DNA of 64,000 nt. Source: Terrabacter aerolatus. Its GTDB lineage: Bacteria; Actinomycetota; Actinomycetes; Actinomycetales; Dermatophilaceae. The position numbers were made by a program, and so were the translations under genes. The stretch is taken from NCBI RefSeq assembly GCF_007991735.1, contig NZ_BJYX01000007.1, positions 1 through 64,000 of the forward strand. Reading direction: 5' to 3'. Shown here in pieces: positions 43,082 through 52,845 of this stretch (the first letter of the stretch is position 1; every line of letters begins with the position of its first letter). Under the pieces are notes generated by a model that worked only from the letters and a program-made list of their open reading frames with translations, ran no database searches and had not been told where the DNA came from.

Positions 43082-43765
43082 TTGAGTCGCATTCTCATCG
43101 TCGAGGACGAGGTGTCGTTCTCCGACCCCCTGTCCTACCTGCTGAAGAAGGAGGGCTACGACGTCGCCGTGGCCGAGACCGGCCCGGACGGCCTGGCCGA
43201 GTTCGACAAGAACGGCGCCGACCTCGTGCTCCTCGACCTCATGCTGCCAGGCCTGTCGGGCGTCGACGTCTGCCGCGCCCTGCGCCAGCGCTCGTCGGTG
43301 CCCGTCATCATGCTGACCGCCAAGGACAGCGAGATCGACAAGGTCGTGGGCCTCGAGATCGGCGCCGACGACTACGTCACCAAGCCCTACTCCAGCCGCG
43401 AGCTGCTCGCCCGCGTCAAGGCCGTGCTGCGCCGCCTCGCCGAGCCCGAGGACCTGCTGCCCTCGACGCTCGAGTCGGGACCGGTGCGGATGGACGTCGA
43501 GCGACACACGGTCAGCGTCGAGGGGCGGTCGGCGTCGCTGCCGCTCAAGGAGTTCGAGCTGCTCGAGATGCTGCTGCGCAACTCCGGCCGGGTGCTGACC
43601 CGCATGCAGCTCATCGACCGGGTCTGGGGGAGCGACTACGTCGGCGACACCAAGACGCTCGACGTCCACGTCAAGCGCCTGCGCGCCAAGATCGAGCCCG
43701 ACCCGGCGAACCCGGTCCACATCGTCACGGTCCGAGGGTTGGGCTACAAGTTCGAGGCGGGCTGA
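43082..43765 (+). CDS. regX3: Phosphate response regulator RegX3 (OmpR/PhoB family)
   Basis: The 227-residue product has a receiver domain with phospho-acceptor Asp52 (LVLLDLMLPG), acidic pocket EDE at 8-10 and Lys in LTAKDSEID. The winged-helix domain has LPLKEFELLEMLLRNSGRVLTRMQLIDRVWG and LDVHVKRLRAKIE. It binds the 11-nt repeats found before pstS, ppk and senX3/phoU by analogy with other actinobacteria. It starts with TTG, preceded by GAGAGG. Confidence 0.95.
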   Translation: MSRILIVEDEVSFSDPLSYLLKKEGYDVAVAETGPDGLAEFDKNGADLVLLDLMLPGLSGVDVCRALRQRSSVPVIMLTAKDSEIDKVVGLEIGADDYVTKPYSSRELLARVKAVLRRLAEPEDLLPSTLESGPVRMDVERHTVSVEGRSASLPLKEFELLEMLLRNSGRVLTRMQLIDRVWGSDYVGDTKTLDVHVKRLRAKIEPDPANPVHIVTVRGLGYKFEAG

Positions 43766-43835
43766 GCGACGCGCGACCGGCGGTCGTCAGGTGAACGCCC
43801 CCGGCCCGCGCCGTCCGAGGACGCGCCCACACGCA

Positions 43836-43873
43836 CGATGCCCGGTCCACCCGCGAGGGTGGGCCGGGCATCG
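43836..43873. terminator. Convergent terminator after regX3
   Basis: A 17-bp stem with one G-U pair and a GCGA loop between the convergent regX3 and lpqE-like genes. Confidence 0.88.
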
Positions 43874-43890
43874 TCGTCCGTGCGGCGGTG

Positions 43891-44412
43891 TCAGCTGCCG
43901 GTCGGCGCGGGCGTGACGGTGGAGTAGTAGTCGGTGGCAGCGAGCACGGGGACCTTGACCACGGTCGTGCCGCCTGTGCTCGACGTGACGGTCACGGGCA
44001 CGAGGCCGCCCGGCTTGGTCTTGACGCCGCTCAGCTGCAGGCCCTTGGTGGAGAGGTTGACCTGCTCGCGCGGACCCAGCTGGACCTCGGAGCCGGTGGG
44101 CGCGGCCGTCGCGTTCGGATCGGCCTGGGCGGCGATCTGCACCGTCATGTCCTGGTCGCCGAGGTTGACGGCCGACCCGGAGACGACGACGGTGCCGGTG
44201 CCGTCACCGATGAGCGCCAGGTCCCGGAGTGCGAGCTGGCCGACGTCGGCCGGCACACCGTCGGCCGGGAGGTAGGCGACGTCCGTCTGGACGGGCGAGT
44301 TGACCTGGCATCCGGTGGTGGCGAGGGCGAGGGCCACGCCGGCGAGCACCGTCGTCACCCGGCGGGTGGACGGGCGACGTGCGGGGGCCGGGGCGAGGAA
44401 TCGACGCTTCAC
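43891..44412 (-). CDS. lpqE: LpqE-like lipoprotein
   Basis: The 173-residue product has a basic N-terminus, a hydrophobic signal segment and lipobox ATTGC (Cys35). A beta-sandwich domain resembling the copper-chaperone-like fold of LpqE proteins follows (LPADGVPADVGQLALRDLALIGDG...). Its divergent position to carD is the arrangement of Rv3584-Rv3583c in M. tuberculosis, which supports the assignment. It starts with GTG at 44412, and TAGGCT 7 nt upstream suggests a leaderless message. Confidence 0.72.
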   Translation of the reverse strand: MKRRFLAPAPARRPSTRRVTTVLAGVALALATTGCQVNSPVQTDVAYLPADGVPADVGQLALRDLALIGDGTGTVVVSGSAVNLGDQDMTVQIAAQADPNATAAPTGSEVQLGPREQVNLSTKGLQLSGVKTKPGGLVPVTVTSSTGGTTVVKVPVLAATDYYSTVTPAPTGS

Positions 44413-44753
44413 GGGCGACAGCCTACCGGCGCGCCGCCGGGCCGGCCCGTGCACCCGCCGCAACGGTCCGGACGTGAGCGCTGCCGGGGATCTGGGGGAC
44501 TTCCGTGGGGCTCGTGTCGGAGCGCTCTCGGTGTCCGGCGGGACGGAGGTCGGCCGCGACGGTCGCTCCCACGTGCCCTCCGACGCCCGTCCGACGGACC
44601 CAGCGATGCATGCCGACCGGCGTTCTGTCAAGACGTCAACCGCCGTTCACCGACCGGCAATCAAGGCTCTGACCTGCGACGATGCCAGTTCCTGAGATCG
44701 CCATGTGCCTCGGTTCGTGATAATCTGGAGGTCGCGAAAGGGGAAAACAGCAG
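44413..44753. promoter_or_regulatory. Divergent lpqE-carD regulatory region
   Basis: This 341-bp gap holds no gene. It carries the carD promoter with an extended -10, TG (44718-44719) before TAATCT (44721-44726), but no good -35. A PHO-like pair, CGTCAAC and GTTCACC, lies 11 nt apart at 44634-44651, weak and of uncertain meaning. AAAGGGGAAA precedes the carD ATG. Confidence 0.5.
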
Positions 44754-45236
44754 ATGGTTTTCAAGGTCGGCGAGACGGTCGTGTACCCCCACCACGGGGC
44801 TGCACTGATCGAAGAGATCAACACACGAACGATCAAGGGAGAGGACAAGCTCTACCTGAAGCTCAAGGTCGCTCAGGGTGACCTGACGATCGAAGTCCCC
44901 GCCGAGAACTGCGACCTCGTGGGTGTCCGCGACGTCGTCGGCCAGGAGGGTCTGGACCGGGTGTTCGAGGTCCTGCGCACGCCGCACACCGAGGAGCCGA
45001 CCAACTGGTCGCGTCGCTACAAGGCGAACCTCGAGAAGCTCGCGTCGGGCGATGTCATCAAGGTCGCCGAGGTCGTGCGCGACCTGTGGCGTCGCGACCA
45101 GGACCGCGGTCTGTCGGCCGGTGAGAAGCGGATGCTCGCCAAGGCCCGCCAGATCCTCGTCTCCGAGCTCGCGCTCGCGGAGAAGACCGACGAGGAGAAG
45201 GCCGAGACCATCCTCGACGAGGTCCTCGCCTCCTGA
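44754..45236 (+). CDS. carD: CarD-family RNA polymerase-binding regulator
   Basis: The 160-residue product has the RNA-polymerase-interacting Tudor-like domain at the N-terminus ([21 protein letters not shown]) and a helical DNA-binding C-terminal domain. The latter has a conserved Trp in [15 protein letters not shown] and ends [10 protein letters not shown]. CarD stabilises open promoter complexes, above all at rRNA promoters, and is essential in mycobacteria. The ispD, ispF, cysS and rlmB order after it is conserved. Confidence 0.97.
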   Translation: MVFKVGETVVYPHHGAALIEEINTRTIKGEDKLYLKLKVAQGDLTIEVPAENCDLVGVRDVVGQEGLDRVFEVLRTPHTEEPTNWSRRYKANLEKLASGDVIKVAEVVRDLWRRDQDRGLSAGEKRMLAKARQILVSELALAEKTDEEKAETILDEVLAS

Positions 45237-45249
45237 TTCGAGCGAGATC

Positions 45250-45972
45250 CTGATCAACGAGACCGGAGCCGGTCGCGTCGGCGTCATCGTCGTCGCGGCC
45301 GGCTCCGGTTCGCGTCTGGGGGCCGCGGTCCCCAAGGCGTTCGTGCCCCTCGCCGGGGTGCCCCTGCTGGGGCACGCCCTGCGGGGGGTTCTCTCGTGCG
45401 CCGCGGTGTCCGAGGTCGTCGTCGTCGCGCCCCCCGCTCACCGGGGTGACGCCGAGACCCTCGCCGACGAGGTATGCCGTGAGCTCGGGTCCACGACGCG
45501 GGTCACCGTGGTGCCCGGCGGGGCCGAGCGGGGCGACTCCGTCGCGGCGGGCCTGGGCGTGCTCGGTGACGACGTCGAGGTCGTGCTGGTCCACGACGCC
45601 GCCCGGTGCCTGACGCCGGTCGCCGTCTTCGACCGGGTCGTGGCTGCCGTCGCGGCGGGTGCGGTCGCGGTCGTGCCCGGCACCGCCGTCGTCGACACCG
45701 TCAAGCAGGTCGACGCGGACGGCCTCGTCGTCGCGACCCCCGAACGCGCGTCGCTGCGCGCGGTGCAGACGCCTCAGGGTTTCCGGCGCGAGGTGCTCGA
45801 GCGGGCCCACGCGGTCTCCAGCGACGCCACTGACGACGCCGGTCTCGTCGAGCGCCTCGGCGAGCGCGTGCTCGTCGTCGAGGGAGACCCTCGGGCGCTC
45901 AAGGTGACGACGCCCGCGGACCTCGAGTCCGCCGCCCGCCTGCTCACCACCGGGCCGCCTCCACCCGGGTGA
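45250..45972 (+). CDS. ispD: 2-C-methyl-D-erythritol 4-phosphate cytidylyltransferase IspD
   Basis: The protein of about 240 residues carries out the third step of the MEP isoprenoid pathway. The CTP-binding VIVVAAGSGSRLGAAVPKAFVPLAG is followed by HDAARCLTP, ATPERASLRAVQTPQGFRREVL and TDDAGLVE. The start is a problem: no ATG, GTG or TTG occurs in frame between the carD stop and the conserved motif. CTG at 45250 or ATC at 45247/45253 are the only near-cognate candidates, and the coordinate given is a guess. The protein itself is intact. Confidence 0.9.
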   Translation: MINETGAGRVGVIVVAAGSGSRLGAAVPKAFVPLAGVPLLGHALRGVLSCAAVSEVVVVAPPAHRGDAETLADEVCRELGSTTRVTVVPGGAERGDSVAAGLGVLGDDVEVVLVHDAARCLTPVAVFDRVVAAVAAGAVAVVPGTAVVDTVKQVDADGLVVATPERASLRAVQTPQGFRREVLERAHAVSSDATDDAGLVERLGERVLVVEGDPRALKVTTPADLESAARLLTTGPPPPG

Positions 45973-46038
45973 GGTGGACGCGCGGCTGGGAGTGACCGCC
46001 GCACACCTCCAGCCGGTGCGCGGCCTATCCTCGGCAGC

Positions 46039-46716
46039 GTGACCGATGTGACGACCCAGCAGACCGCCCAGCCCCAGCCCCGCCCCCTCGCGCTCGTCAC
46101 CGGTGGCGGCACCGGCATCGGTGCGGCCACCGCGAGGCGCCTCTCGCGCGACGGGTTCGACGTCGTCGTCGCCGGTCGCCGCCGGGAGAAGCTCGACGAG
46201 GTGGTCGCCGGCATCGGGGCCGAGGGCGGCACGGCGCGATCGGTCGTCTTGGACGTCACCGACGCGGAGTCGGTCGCGGCCGGGGTCGGCTCGCTCGACC
46301 GGTGCGACGTCGTCGTCAACAACGCCGGCGGCGCCCTGGGGGTCAACCGCGTCGAGGACGGCGACCCCGCGGAGTGGGAGCGGATGTACGCGACGAACGT
46401 CATCGGCACCATGCGGGTCGTCCAGGTGGTGCTGCCGCTGCTCCGTCGGTCGGCGCGGGCCACCATCGTCGACATCAGCTCGATCGCGGGCGAGCGCGTC
46501 TACGAGGGAGGCGCCGGTTACGTCGCTGCCAAGCACGGCACGTCCGTCGTCTCCGAGACCCTGCGCCTCGAGCTCAACGGCGAGAACATCCGCGTCGTCG
46601 ACATCCGCCCCGGCATGGTGCGCACCGAGGAGTTCTCCCTGACGCGCCTGCACGGCGACCAGGCGGCCCCGCACAAGATCCACCGCGGCCCCATCGACTG
46701 GAAGGACGCCCGGTGA
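46039..46716 (+). CDS. Short-chain dehydrogenase/reductase, apparently C-terminally truncated
   Basis: The 225-residue product is a classical [11 protein letters not shown] is the cofactor motif, NNAGG follows beta-4, and the Ser-Tyr-Lys catalytic set is ISSIAGER...GYVAAKHG. The start of the substrate loop, [12 protein letters not shown], is also present. Normal members of this YdfG-like group go on for about 25 more residues (a final helix and strand); here the protein ends at DWKDAR, where the ispF GTG overlaps the stop. TATCCT lies 7 nt before the GTG start. Confidence 0.8.
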   Translation: MTDVTTQQTAQPQPRPLALVTGGGTGIGAATARRLSRDGFDVVVAGRRREKLDEVVAGIGAEGGTARSVVLDVTDAESVAAGVGSLDRCDVVVNNAGGALGVNRVEDGDPAEWERMYATNVIGTMRVVQVVLPLLRRSARATIVDISSIAGERVYEGGAGYVAAKHGTSVVSETLRLELNGENIRVVDIRPGMVRTEEFSLTRLHGDQAAPHKIHRGPIDWKDAR

Positions 46717-47201
46717 CGACGCTCCCGCGGGTCGGTGTGGGCGTCGACGTCCACGCCTACGCCCCGGAGGAGTCGGGCCGTGAGCTGTGGGTGGCGGGCC
46801 TGCAGTGGCCGGGGGAGCGCGGCCTCGACGGCCACTCCGACGCCGACGTCGCGGCCCACGCGGCGTGCGACGCGATCTTCTCCGCCGCCGGCATCGGTGA
46901 CCTCGGCGCACACTTCGGCACGTCCCGTCCCGAGCTCGCCGGAGCCTCCGGAGCCACTCTCCTGGCCGAGGCGGCACGCCTCGTGCGTGAGGCCGGCTAC
47001 GAGATCGGCAACATCGCGGTCCAGGTCGTCGGAAACGCGCCCAAGGTCGGCACCCGCCGGGCCGAGGCCGAGGCAGCCCTCTCCGAGGCGGCCGGCGCGC
47101 CGGTCTCGGTCAGTGGCACGACGACCGACGGGCTCGGCCTCACCGGTCGCGGCGAGGGAGTCGCTGCCATCGCCACCGCCCTCGTCGCGCCGACCGCCTG
47201 A
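46713..47201 (+). CDS. ispF: 2-C-methyl-D-erythritol 2,4-cyclodiphosphate synthase IspF
   Basis: The 162-residue product has the usual length. Metal ligands lie in GVGVDVHAY and in [16 protein letters not shown], with IGDLGAHF and the C-terminal [19 protein letters not shown]. It converts CDP-ME 2-phosphate to MEcPP. The GTG overlaps the SDR stop by GTGA, and ispD lies on the other side of the SDR gene. Confidence 0.95.
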   Translation: MTTLPRVGVGVDVHAYAPEESGRELWVAGLQWPGERGLDGHSDADVAAHAACDAIFSAAGIGDLGAHFGTSRPELAGASGATLLAEAARLVREAGYEIGNIAVQVVGNAPKVGTRRAEAEAALSEAAGAPVSVSGTTTDGLGLTGRGEGVAAIATALVAPTA

Positions 47202-47385
47202 GGACGGCCGCCCGGTCCGGTGGGCTGGGTCCGGCCGGGTGACCCGGGTTCGGTCCGGCGACATGTCGTGGGACCAGACCGGCATCGGCGCACCGAGCGC
47301 TCGTTGCGCGCGGAGGCCCGGGGCGTTTGGGTAGGTCATGGAAGGCCCCTCGGGTCGCACATCCGCACGATCGACAGGAGCAGTC

Positions 47386-48468
47386 ATGCCGCAGACCGTC
47401 AAGGGCGTCATCAGCCGTAGCAAGGGAGCCGACGTCGAGGTCGTCGACGTCGTCGTGCCCGACCCCGGCCCCGGCGAGGCGGTCGTCACGATCAAGACGT
47501 GCGGCGTGTGCCACACCGACCTGCACTACCGCGAGGGCGGCATCAACGACGACTACCCCTTCCTGCTGGGGCACGAGGCGGCCGGCTACGTCGAGGCCGT
47601 CGGTGAGGGCGTCACCGACGTGGCCCCCGGCGACTTCGTCATCCTCAACTGGCGCGCCGTGTGTGGACAGTGCCGCGCCTGCGCTAAGGGCAAGCCGTGG
47701 TACTGCTTCAACACCCACAACGCCACGCAGAGGATGACGCTGACCGACGGCACCGAACTGACGCCCGCGCTCGGCATCGGTGCCTTCATCGAGAAGACGC
47801 TCGTCGCCGCCGGCCAGTGCACCAAGGTGCCCGAGGCCGACGCCGCCGCGGTCGGACTGCTCGGGTGCGGCGTCATGGCCGGCTTCGGAGCCGCCGTCAA
47901 CACCGGTGGCGTGACGCGTGGTGACTCGGTGGCCGTCATCGGCTGCGGCGGTGTCGGCAACGCCGCCATCGCCGGCGCCAAGGTGGCCGGCGCGACGACG
48001 ATCATCGCCGTGGACGTCAACGACGCGAAGCTCGAGCAGGCCAAGCACTTCGGAGCGACCCACACGGTCAACAGCACGCAGGGCGACGCCGTCGAGGCCA
48101 TCCGCGGCCTGACCGGTGGCAACGGCGCCGACGTCGTCGTCGAGGCGGTCGGCCGTCCGGAGACCTACGAGCAGGCCTTCTACGCCCGCGACCTCGCCGG
48201 CACCGTCGTCCTCGTCGGCGTGCCGACCCCGGACCAGCAGGTGACCCTGCCGATGATCGACATCTTCGGCCGCGGTGGCTCGCTCAAGTCCAGCTGGTAC
48301 GGCGACTGCCTGCCGAGCCGGGACTTCCCGATGCTCGTCGACCTCTACAAGCAGGGTCGCTTCGACCTCGCCGCGTTCGTCACCGAGCGCATCGGCCTCG
48401 GCGACATCGAGGCGGCCTTCGACAAGATGCACGCCGGCGAGGTCCTGCGATCGGTCGTGGAGCTGTGA
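47386..48468 (+). CDS. mscR: S-(hydroxymethyl)mycothiol dehydrogenase
   Basis: This zinc-dependent alcohol dehydrogenase of 360 residues oxidises the mycothiol adduct of formaldehyde with NAD+. Catalytic zinc ligands lie in [16 protein letters not shown] and [15 protein letters not shown]. Structural zinc cysteines are clustered in [15 protein letters not shown]. The NAD-binding fold has [20 protein letters not shown] followed by a conserved Asp. The length and the [11 protein letters not shown] segment match mycothiol-dependent enzymes (Rv2259 type). AGGAG lies 7 nt before the ATG. Confidence 0.9.
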   Translation: MPQTVKGVISRSKGADVEVVDVVVPDPGPGEAVVTIKTCGVCHTDLHYREGGINDDYPFLLGHEAAGYVEAVGEGVTDVAPGDFVILNWRAVCGQCRACAKGKPWYCFNTHNATQRMTLTDGTELTPALGIGAFIEKTLVAAGQCTKVPEADAAAVGLLGCGVMAGFGAAVNTGGVTRGDSVAVIGCGGVGNAAIAGAKVAGATTIIAVDVNDAKLEQAKHFGATHTVNSTQGDAVEAIRGLTGGNGADVVVEAVGRPETYEQAFYARDLAGTVVLVGVPTPDQQVTLPMIDIFGRGGSLKSSWYGDCLPSRDFPMLVDLYKQGRFDLAAFVTERIGLGDIEAAFDKMHAGEVLRSVVEL

Positions 48469-49139
48469 GCGACGACGCGGCGGCCGACCAGGTCAAGCCC
48501 TCGCAGGGCGGGGTCCGCATCGACCACACGACGACTGCGGGCACCTTCAGCCTCGACGGCGGCACGTGGGAGGTCGAGAACAACGTCTGGGTGGTCGGCG
48601 ACGACACCCAGTGCGTCGTCATCGACGCCCCGCACGAGGCCGGTCCCATCCTCGAGCTCGTCGGTGACCGCCGGCTGACCCACGTCCTGCTGACCCACGC
48701 GCACGACGACCACGTCACCGTCGTGCCCGACCTGCTCGCGGCCCACCCCGGGGCGAGGGTCGCGCTCCACCCCGACGACCGCGTGCTGTGGGACCGGACG
48801 CATCCCGACCTCGCACCGACCCAGGACCTCGCGGACGGCGACGTCGTGCAGGTCGGCGACGTCGAGCTCTTCGTGCTGCACACGCCGGGCCACGCACCCG
48901 GGGCGTGCTGCTTCCACGCCCGAGACCTGGGCGTCGTCTTCACCGGCGACACGCTCTTCCAGGGCGGCCCGGGTGCGACGGGCCGGTCGTACTCCGACTT
49001 CCCGACCATCGTGAACTCGATCCGCGACCGGCTCCTCGCCCTGCCGCCCGAGACGGTCGTGCTCACCGGGCACGGCCGCGCCACGACGATCGGCGACGAG
49101 AAGCCCGACGTCGAGGAGTGGATCCGCCGCGGTCACTGA
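48465..49139 (+). CDS. MBL-fold metallo-hydrolase next to mscR
   Basis: The 224-residue metallo-beta-lactamase-fold protein has the metal motif [12 protein letters not shown], followed by [19 protein letters not shown] and LTGHGRATT. The overlap with mscR (GTGA) is the same pairing as Rv2259/Rv2260 in M. tuberculosis. It therefore probably acts in mycothiol-dependent formaldehyde detoxification, possibly as an S-formylmycothiol hydrolase, though this is inference. Confidence 0.85.
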   Translation: MSDDAAADQVKPSQGGVRIDHTTTAGTFSLDGGTWEVENNVWVVGDDTQCVVIDAPHEAGPILELVGDRRLTHVLLTHAHDDHVTVVPDLLAAHPGARVALHPDDRVLWDRTHPDLAPTQDLADGDVVQVGDVELFVLHTPGHAPGACCFHARDLGVVFTGDTLFQGGPGATGRSYSDFPTIVNSIRDRLLALPPETVVLTGHGRATTIGDEKPDVEEWIRRGH

Positions 49140-49156
49140 CCGCTGACGCGCGCGGT

Positions 49157-49202
49157 CCGGGCCACCCGGCATACGCACGACGGCGTATGCCGGGTGGCCC
49201 GG
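49157..49202 (+). terminator. 20-bp perfect hairpin containing the dispersed octamer
   Basis: Positions 49157-49176 and 49183-49202 pair perfectly around a 6-nt loop, 17 bp after the metallo-hydrolase stop. Each arm contains a complete CGGCATACG / CGTATGCCG motif, so the two octamer copies form the stem. Confidence 0.88.
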
Positions 49203-49270
49203 GCGAGCGACGCAGCCACCTCGCTCGTGCGTGGTCGGGTGCGCGGCGGCACGCCGATAGACTTCGGCGG

Positions 49271-50782
49271 GTGACGCTACGACTGTTCGACACCGCGACC
49301 CGGGAGCTGCGCGACTTCACGCCGCGCGAGGCGGGCAAGGTCGGCATGTACATCTGTGGTCTCACGACGCAGGGCGCGCCGCACATCGGCCACATCCGTT
49401 TCGCCGTCGCGTTCGACGTGCTGCGCCGCTGGCTCGAGACGGGCCACGGCTACGACGTCACGCTCGTGCGCAACGTCACCGACATCGACGACAAGGTGCT
49501 GCGCAAGGCCGCCGAGGCCGGCGAGCCGTGGTTCGCCCTCACGTACCGCAACGAGCGCCTCACCTCGCAGGCCCTCGACGCGCTCGGTGTCGTCCCGGCG
49601 ACCTACGAGCCGCGGGCCACCGGCCACGTGCCCGACATGGTCACCCTCATGGAGACGCTCGTCGAGAAGGGCCACGCGTACGCCGCTCCCGACGGCAGCG
49701 GCGACGTCTACTTCGACGTGCGCTCGTGGCCGGACTACGGCTCCCTGACGGGGCAGTCGCTCGACGACATGGCGAACGCCGACGACGCCGACCCGCGCGG
49801 CAAGCGCGACCCGCGCGACTTCGCCCTGTGGAAGGGCCGCAAGGCCGACGAGCCCGAGAGCGCCTCGTGGCCCACGCCCTTCGGCCCCGGCCGCCCGGGC
49901 TGGCACCTCGAGTGCTCGGCGATGGCCCGGCGCTGGCTCGGCGACGAGTTCGACATCCACGGCGGCGGCATCGACCTGCGCTTCCCACACCACGAGAACG
50001 AGCAGGCGCAGTCGCGCGCGGCCGGTCTCGGCTTCGCCCGCTACTGGCTCCACAACGCGTGGGTCACCGTCAAGGGCCAGAAGATGGGCAAGTCGCTCGG
50101 CAACGCCCTCGAGGTGCGTCACCTGCTCGAGGAGACCCGGCCGCTCGTGCTGCGCTACTACCTCACCGCGGCGCACTACCGGTCGATGATCGAGTACCAC
50201 GCCGGCTCCCTCGACGAGGCCGCCGGCGCGGTCGAGCGCATCGAGGGCTTCCTCGAGCGCGCGTCCCGTCGCGGTGCGATCGAGCCCGTCGCCGCCGCAG
50301 ACCTGCCCGCCGCGTTCGTCGCGTCGATGGACGACGACCTCGGCGTCAGCGGCGCGCTCGCCGTCGTGCACGACACGGTGCGCGCCGGCAACAGCGCCCT
50401 CGACGAGGACGACGACGAGGCGGCCCTGTCGGCGGCCGCAGCCGTCGTCGCCATGACCGAGGTGCTCGGCGTGAATCCTCTTGCCGCACACTGGGGCTCG
50501 GGCAGCAGCCGGGAGGACGCGGCCGCCGAGCTCGCCCTCGAGGCGCTCGTCCGGGCCCAGCTCGACGCTCGCCAGGTCGCCCGTCAGGAGCGCGACTTCG
50601 AGCGCGCCGACGAGATCCGCGACACGCTGACCGCCGTCGGCATCGAGATCACCGACACCCCGTCCGGGGCCCAGTGGTCGCTCGCCCGCCAGGCGCGCAG
50701 CGACGCCGACCAGGCTGCGGACCCCACCGACACCACCCACACCACCAGCGCGGCCCGCGGGGCCGAGAAGGCACAGGGCTGA
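49271..50782 (+). CDS. cysS: Cysteinyl-tRNA synthetase
   Basis: The 503-residue class I synthetase has the zinc-binding Cys29 in [10 protein letters not shown], the HIGH motif at residues 38-41 and KMGKS as the KMSKS variant. [10 protein letters not shown] and the zinc-binding [12 protein letters not shown] are conserved. The C-terminal 30 residues are a variable Asp/Thr-rich tail. TAGACT lies 6 nt before the GTG start (leaderless). MshC, the related mycothiol ligase, lacks this tail and differs in motifs, so this is CysS. Confidence 0.96.
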   Translation: MTLRLFDTATRELRDFTPREAGKVGMYICGLTTQGAPHIGHIRFAVAFDVLRRWLETGHGYDVTLVRNVTDIDDKVLRKAAEAGEPWFALTYRNERLTSQALDALGVVPATYEPRATGHVPDMVTLMETLVEKGHAYAAPDGSGDVYFDVRSWPDYGSLTGQSLDDMANADDADPRGKRDPRDFALWKGRKADEPESASWPTPFGPGRPGWHLECSAMARRWLGDEFDIHGGGIDLRFPHHENEQAQSRAAGLGFARYWLHNAWVTVKGQKMGKSLGNALEVRHLLEETRPLVLRYYLTAAHYRSMIEYHAGSLDEAAGAVERIEGFLERASRRGAIEPVAAADLPAAFVASMDDDLGVSGALAVVHDTVRAGNSALDEDDDEAALSAAAAVVAMTEVLGVNPLAAHWGSGSSREDAAAELALEALVRAQLDARQVARQERDFERADEIRDTLTAVGIEITDTPSGAQWSLARQARSDADQAADPTDTTHTTSAARGAEKAQG

Positions 50783-50783
50783 C

Positions 50784-51755
50784 ATGCCAGGCAACTCCCA
50801 GAGGCGCGGCGCCATCCGCAAGGGCGGCAAGGGCGCGACCGTCGGTTCCGGCGGCCAGCGTCGCCGTGGGCTCGAGGGCAAGGGACCGACCCCCAAGGCC
50901 GCCGACCGCGAGTACCACCCCGCCCACAAGCGGGCCAACGCCGCCGCCAAGCGTTCCGGCTCCGGGGCTCCCGGACCGGGAGGCCGTGGCCAGACGCGTT
51001 CCAAGAGCCGCAGCAAGGCCTCGAGCGAGATGGTCTACGGCCGCAACTCGGTCGTCGAGGCGCTGCGCGCCGACGTGCCCGTGGCCACGATGTACGTCGC
51101 GACCCGGATCGACACCGACGACCGCGTGCGCGAGGCCCTCAAGCTCGCCACCGAGCGCGGCCTCGCCATCCTCGAGACCCCGCGTGGCGAGCTCGACCGG
51201 CTGACCGACGGCGGCGTGCACCAGGGCCTGGCCCTGCAGGTGCCGCCCTACGACTACGCGCACCCCAACGACCTCATCGACCCCGAGATGCCCGGCATCC
51301 CGCTCGTCGTGGCGCTCGACGGCATCACCGACCCGCGCAACCTCGGCGCCATCGTGCGCTCCGTCGCGGCCTTCGGCGGCCACGGGGTCGTCGTGCCGGA
51401 GCGTCGCTCGGTCGGCATGACGGCGTCGGCGTGGAAGACCTCCGCCGGCGCGGCCGCCCGCATCCCGGTGGCCCGCGCGAGCAACCTGACCCGGACGCTC
51501 GAGGAGTTCAAGAAGGCCGGCTTCTTCATCCTCGGCCTCGACATGGACGGCGACGTCGAGCTGCCCGACCTGGCCCTGGCGACCGAGCCGCTCGTCATCG
51601 TCACCGGCTCGGAGGGCAAGGGCCTCTCGCGCCTCGTCCGCGAGACGTGCGACCAGATCGTCTCGATCCCGATGAGCTCGGCCGTCGAGTCGCTCAACGC
51701 CGGTCTCGCCACCGGCGTCACCCTCTACGAGATCGCCCGTCAGCGCCGTCGCTGA
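50784..51755 (+). CDS. rlmB: 23S rRNA 2'-O-methyltransferase RlmB (TrmH family)
   Basis: The 323-residue SPOUT methyltransferase has a basic, Gly/Lys-rich N-terminal extension (about residues 1-80), then the substrate-binding domain ([11 protein letters not shown]) and the knotted catalytic domain. The latter has [37 protein letters not shown] and [21 protein letters not shown]. It methylates a guanosine of 23S rRNA. The start is one base after the cysS stop, so the two are coupled. Confidence 0.93.
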   Translation: MPGNSQRRGAIRKGGKGATVGSGGQRRRGLEGKGPTPKAADREYHPAHKRANAAAKRSGSGAPGPGGRGQTRSKSRSKASSEMVYGRNSVVEALRADVPVATMYVATRIDTDDRVREALKLATERGLAILETPRGELDRLTDGGVHQGLALQVPPYDYAHPNDLIDPEMPGIPLVVALDGITDPRNLGAIVRSVAAFGGHGVVVPERRSVGMTASAWKTSAGAAARIPVARASNLTRTLEEFKKAGFFILGLDMDGDVELPDLALATEPLVIVTGSEGKGLSRLVRETCDQIVSIPMSSAVESLNAGLATGVTLYEIARQRRR

Positions 51756-51879
51756 CCGGTGGGCGCAGGTCGCCCTCGGTCGTCGCCGGAGTCTCCCGAG
51801 GCCCTTCCCGAGAGGTGGCTCAGGAGCGGCTGTGAGTTCGGGAACTTCGAGCGGCCCTGCCACGCTGGTCAGAGGGTGC

Positions 51880-51917
51880 TCGATTAGAGTGCTGTCGAAT
51901 CGACTACGCCCCGTAGT
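51880..51917 (+). promoter_or_regulatory. Two adjacent palindromes before the DUF929-VKOR operon
   Basis: TCGATT (51880-51885) and AATCGA (51898-51903) form one inverted repeat with a 12-nt spacer. ACTACG (51903-51908) and CGTAGT (51912-51917) form another with CCC between. They share one base. TAGAGT lies inside the first and could be a -10. They are plausible operator sites for an unknown regulator. Confidence 0.35.
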
Positions 51918-51978
51918 ACCCGGCGGGACGTGACGCTTGCACGCTGCTGACGAGCAGCCGGACCGAAGGACGATACCC

Positions 51979-52839
51979 GTGGCGAAGAGCACCCGCGCCG
52001 AGACCGCCGCCCGAGCGGCGCAGCTACGGGCCGAGGCCGCCCGCAAGGACCGCCAGCGCAAGCAGGTCATCGCGGCGTCGGTGGCCGTCGTCGTCGTCGT
52101 CATCGCCGTCGTCCTCGGTGTCGTCATCTCCAACCAGCCCAAGGACGCGCCGGCCGCGTCGGCGGGCGGCAAGGGCGCCGCAGCGCTCGCCACCCTCGAG
52201 AAGCTGCCGGCCTCGCTTCTCGACAAGGCCCCGGCGCCGTCACCGGCCCAGGCCCCGGCCAAGCTGCAGGGTGGCACGGCCCTGACGCAGGACGGCAAGC
52301 CGAAGGTGCTCTACATCGGCGCCGAGTACTGCCCGTTCTGCGCCATGGAGCGCTGGGCGCTCATCGGGGCGCTCTCGCGCTTCGGCACCTTCACCGGCAT
52401 CACCGAGACGACGAGCTCGAGCACCGACGTGCACCCCGACACCCCGACCTTCTCGTTCAAGGACGCGACGTTCACGAGCGACGTCCTCGCCTTCCAGGCC
52501 ATCGAGACCCAGGACCGCGACGGCAAGCCGCTCCAGACCCTCGACGGCGCGAACCTCGCGCTCTTCCAGAAGTTCAACCCCGGCGGCGGCATCCCGTGGA
52601 TCACCTACGGCGGCACGACGGCCACGAGCGGTGCGACCGTCGACACCAACGCGTTCGAGGGCAAGACCTACGACCAGATCATCGCCGGCATCCAGGACCC
52701 CACCTCCGACATCGGCAAGACGGTCACCCCGGCCATCAACATGATCACCGCACAGATCTGCGACCAGACCAAGGGGCAGCCGGCCAACGTCTGCACGAGC
52801 CAGGGCGTGCAGTCCGCGTCCGTGCTGCTCAAGCGGTGA
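51979..52839 (+). CDS. DUF929 thioredoxin-fold membrane-anchored protein
   Basis: The 286-residue product has a basic cytoplasmic N-terminus and one transmembrane helix (about residues 30-52, a long run of Val/Ile). An Ala/Pro-rich linker follows, then an extracytoplasmic thioredoxin-like domain with the redox motif CPFC in YIGAEYCPFCAMERW (about residues 113-127). A second cysteine pair lies near the C-terminus (ICDQTKGQPANVC). It starts with GTG and ends 6 bp before a VKOR gene, so the two probably form a disulfide-generating pair, with VKOR reoxidising this protein. Confidence 0.82.
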   Translation: MAKSTRAETAARAAQLRAEAARKDRQRKQVIAASVAVVVVVIAVVLGVVISNQPKDAPAASAGGKGAAALATLEKLPASLLDKAPAPSPAQAPAKLQGGTALTQDGKPKVLYIGAEYCPFCAMERWALIGALSRFGTFTGITETTSSSTDVHPDTPTFSFKDATFTSDVLAFQAIETQDRDGKPLQTLDGANLALFQKFNPGGGIPWITYGGTTATSGATVDTNAFEGKTYDQIIAGIQDPTSDIGKTVTPAINMITAQICDQTKGQPANVCTSQGVQSASVLLKR

Positions 52840-52845
52840 CCCGCC

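Noticed and set aside
43789-43795. Single GGTGAAC after regX3
   Set aside because: No phased partner unit, and it lies between two convergent genes, downstream of both.
44634-44651. PHO box controlling carD or lpqE
   Set aside because: Only one unit is a good GTTCACC and the second is poor; neither gene is a known phosphate target, so it is noted only as weak.
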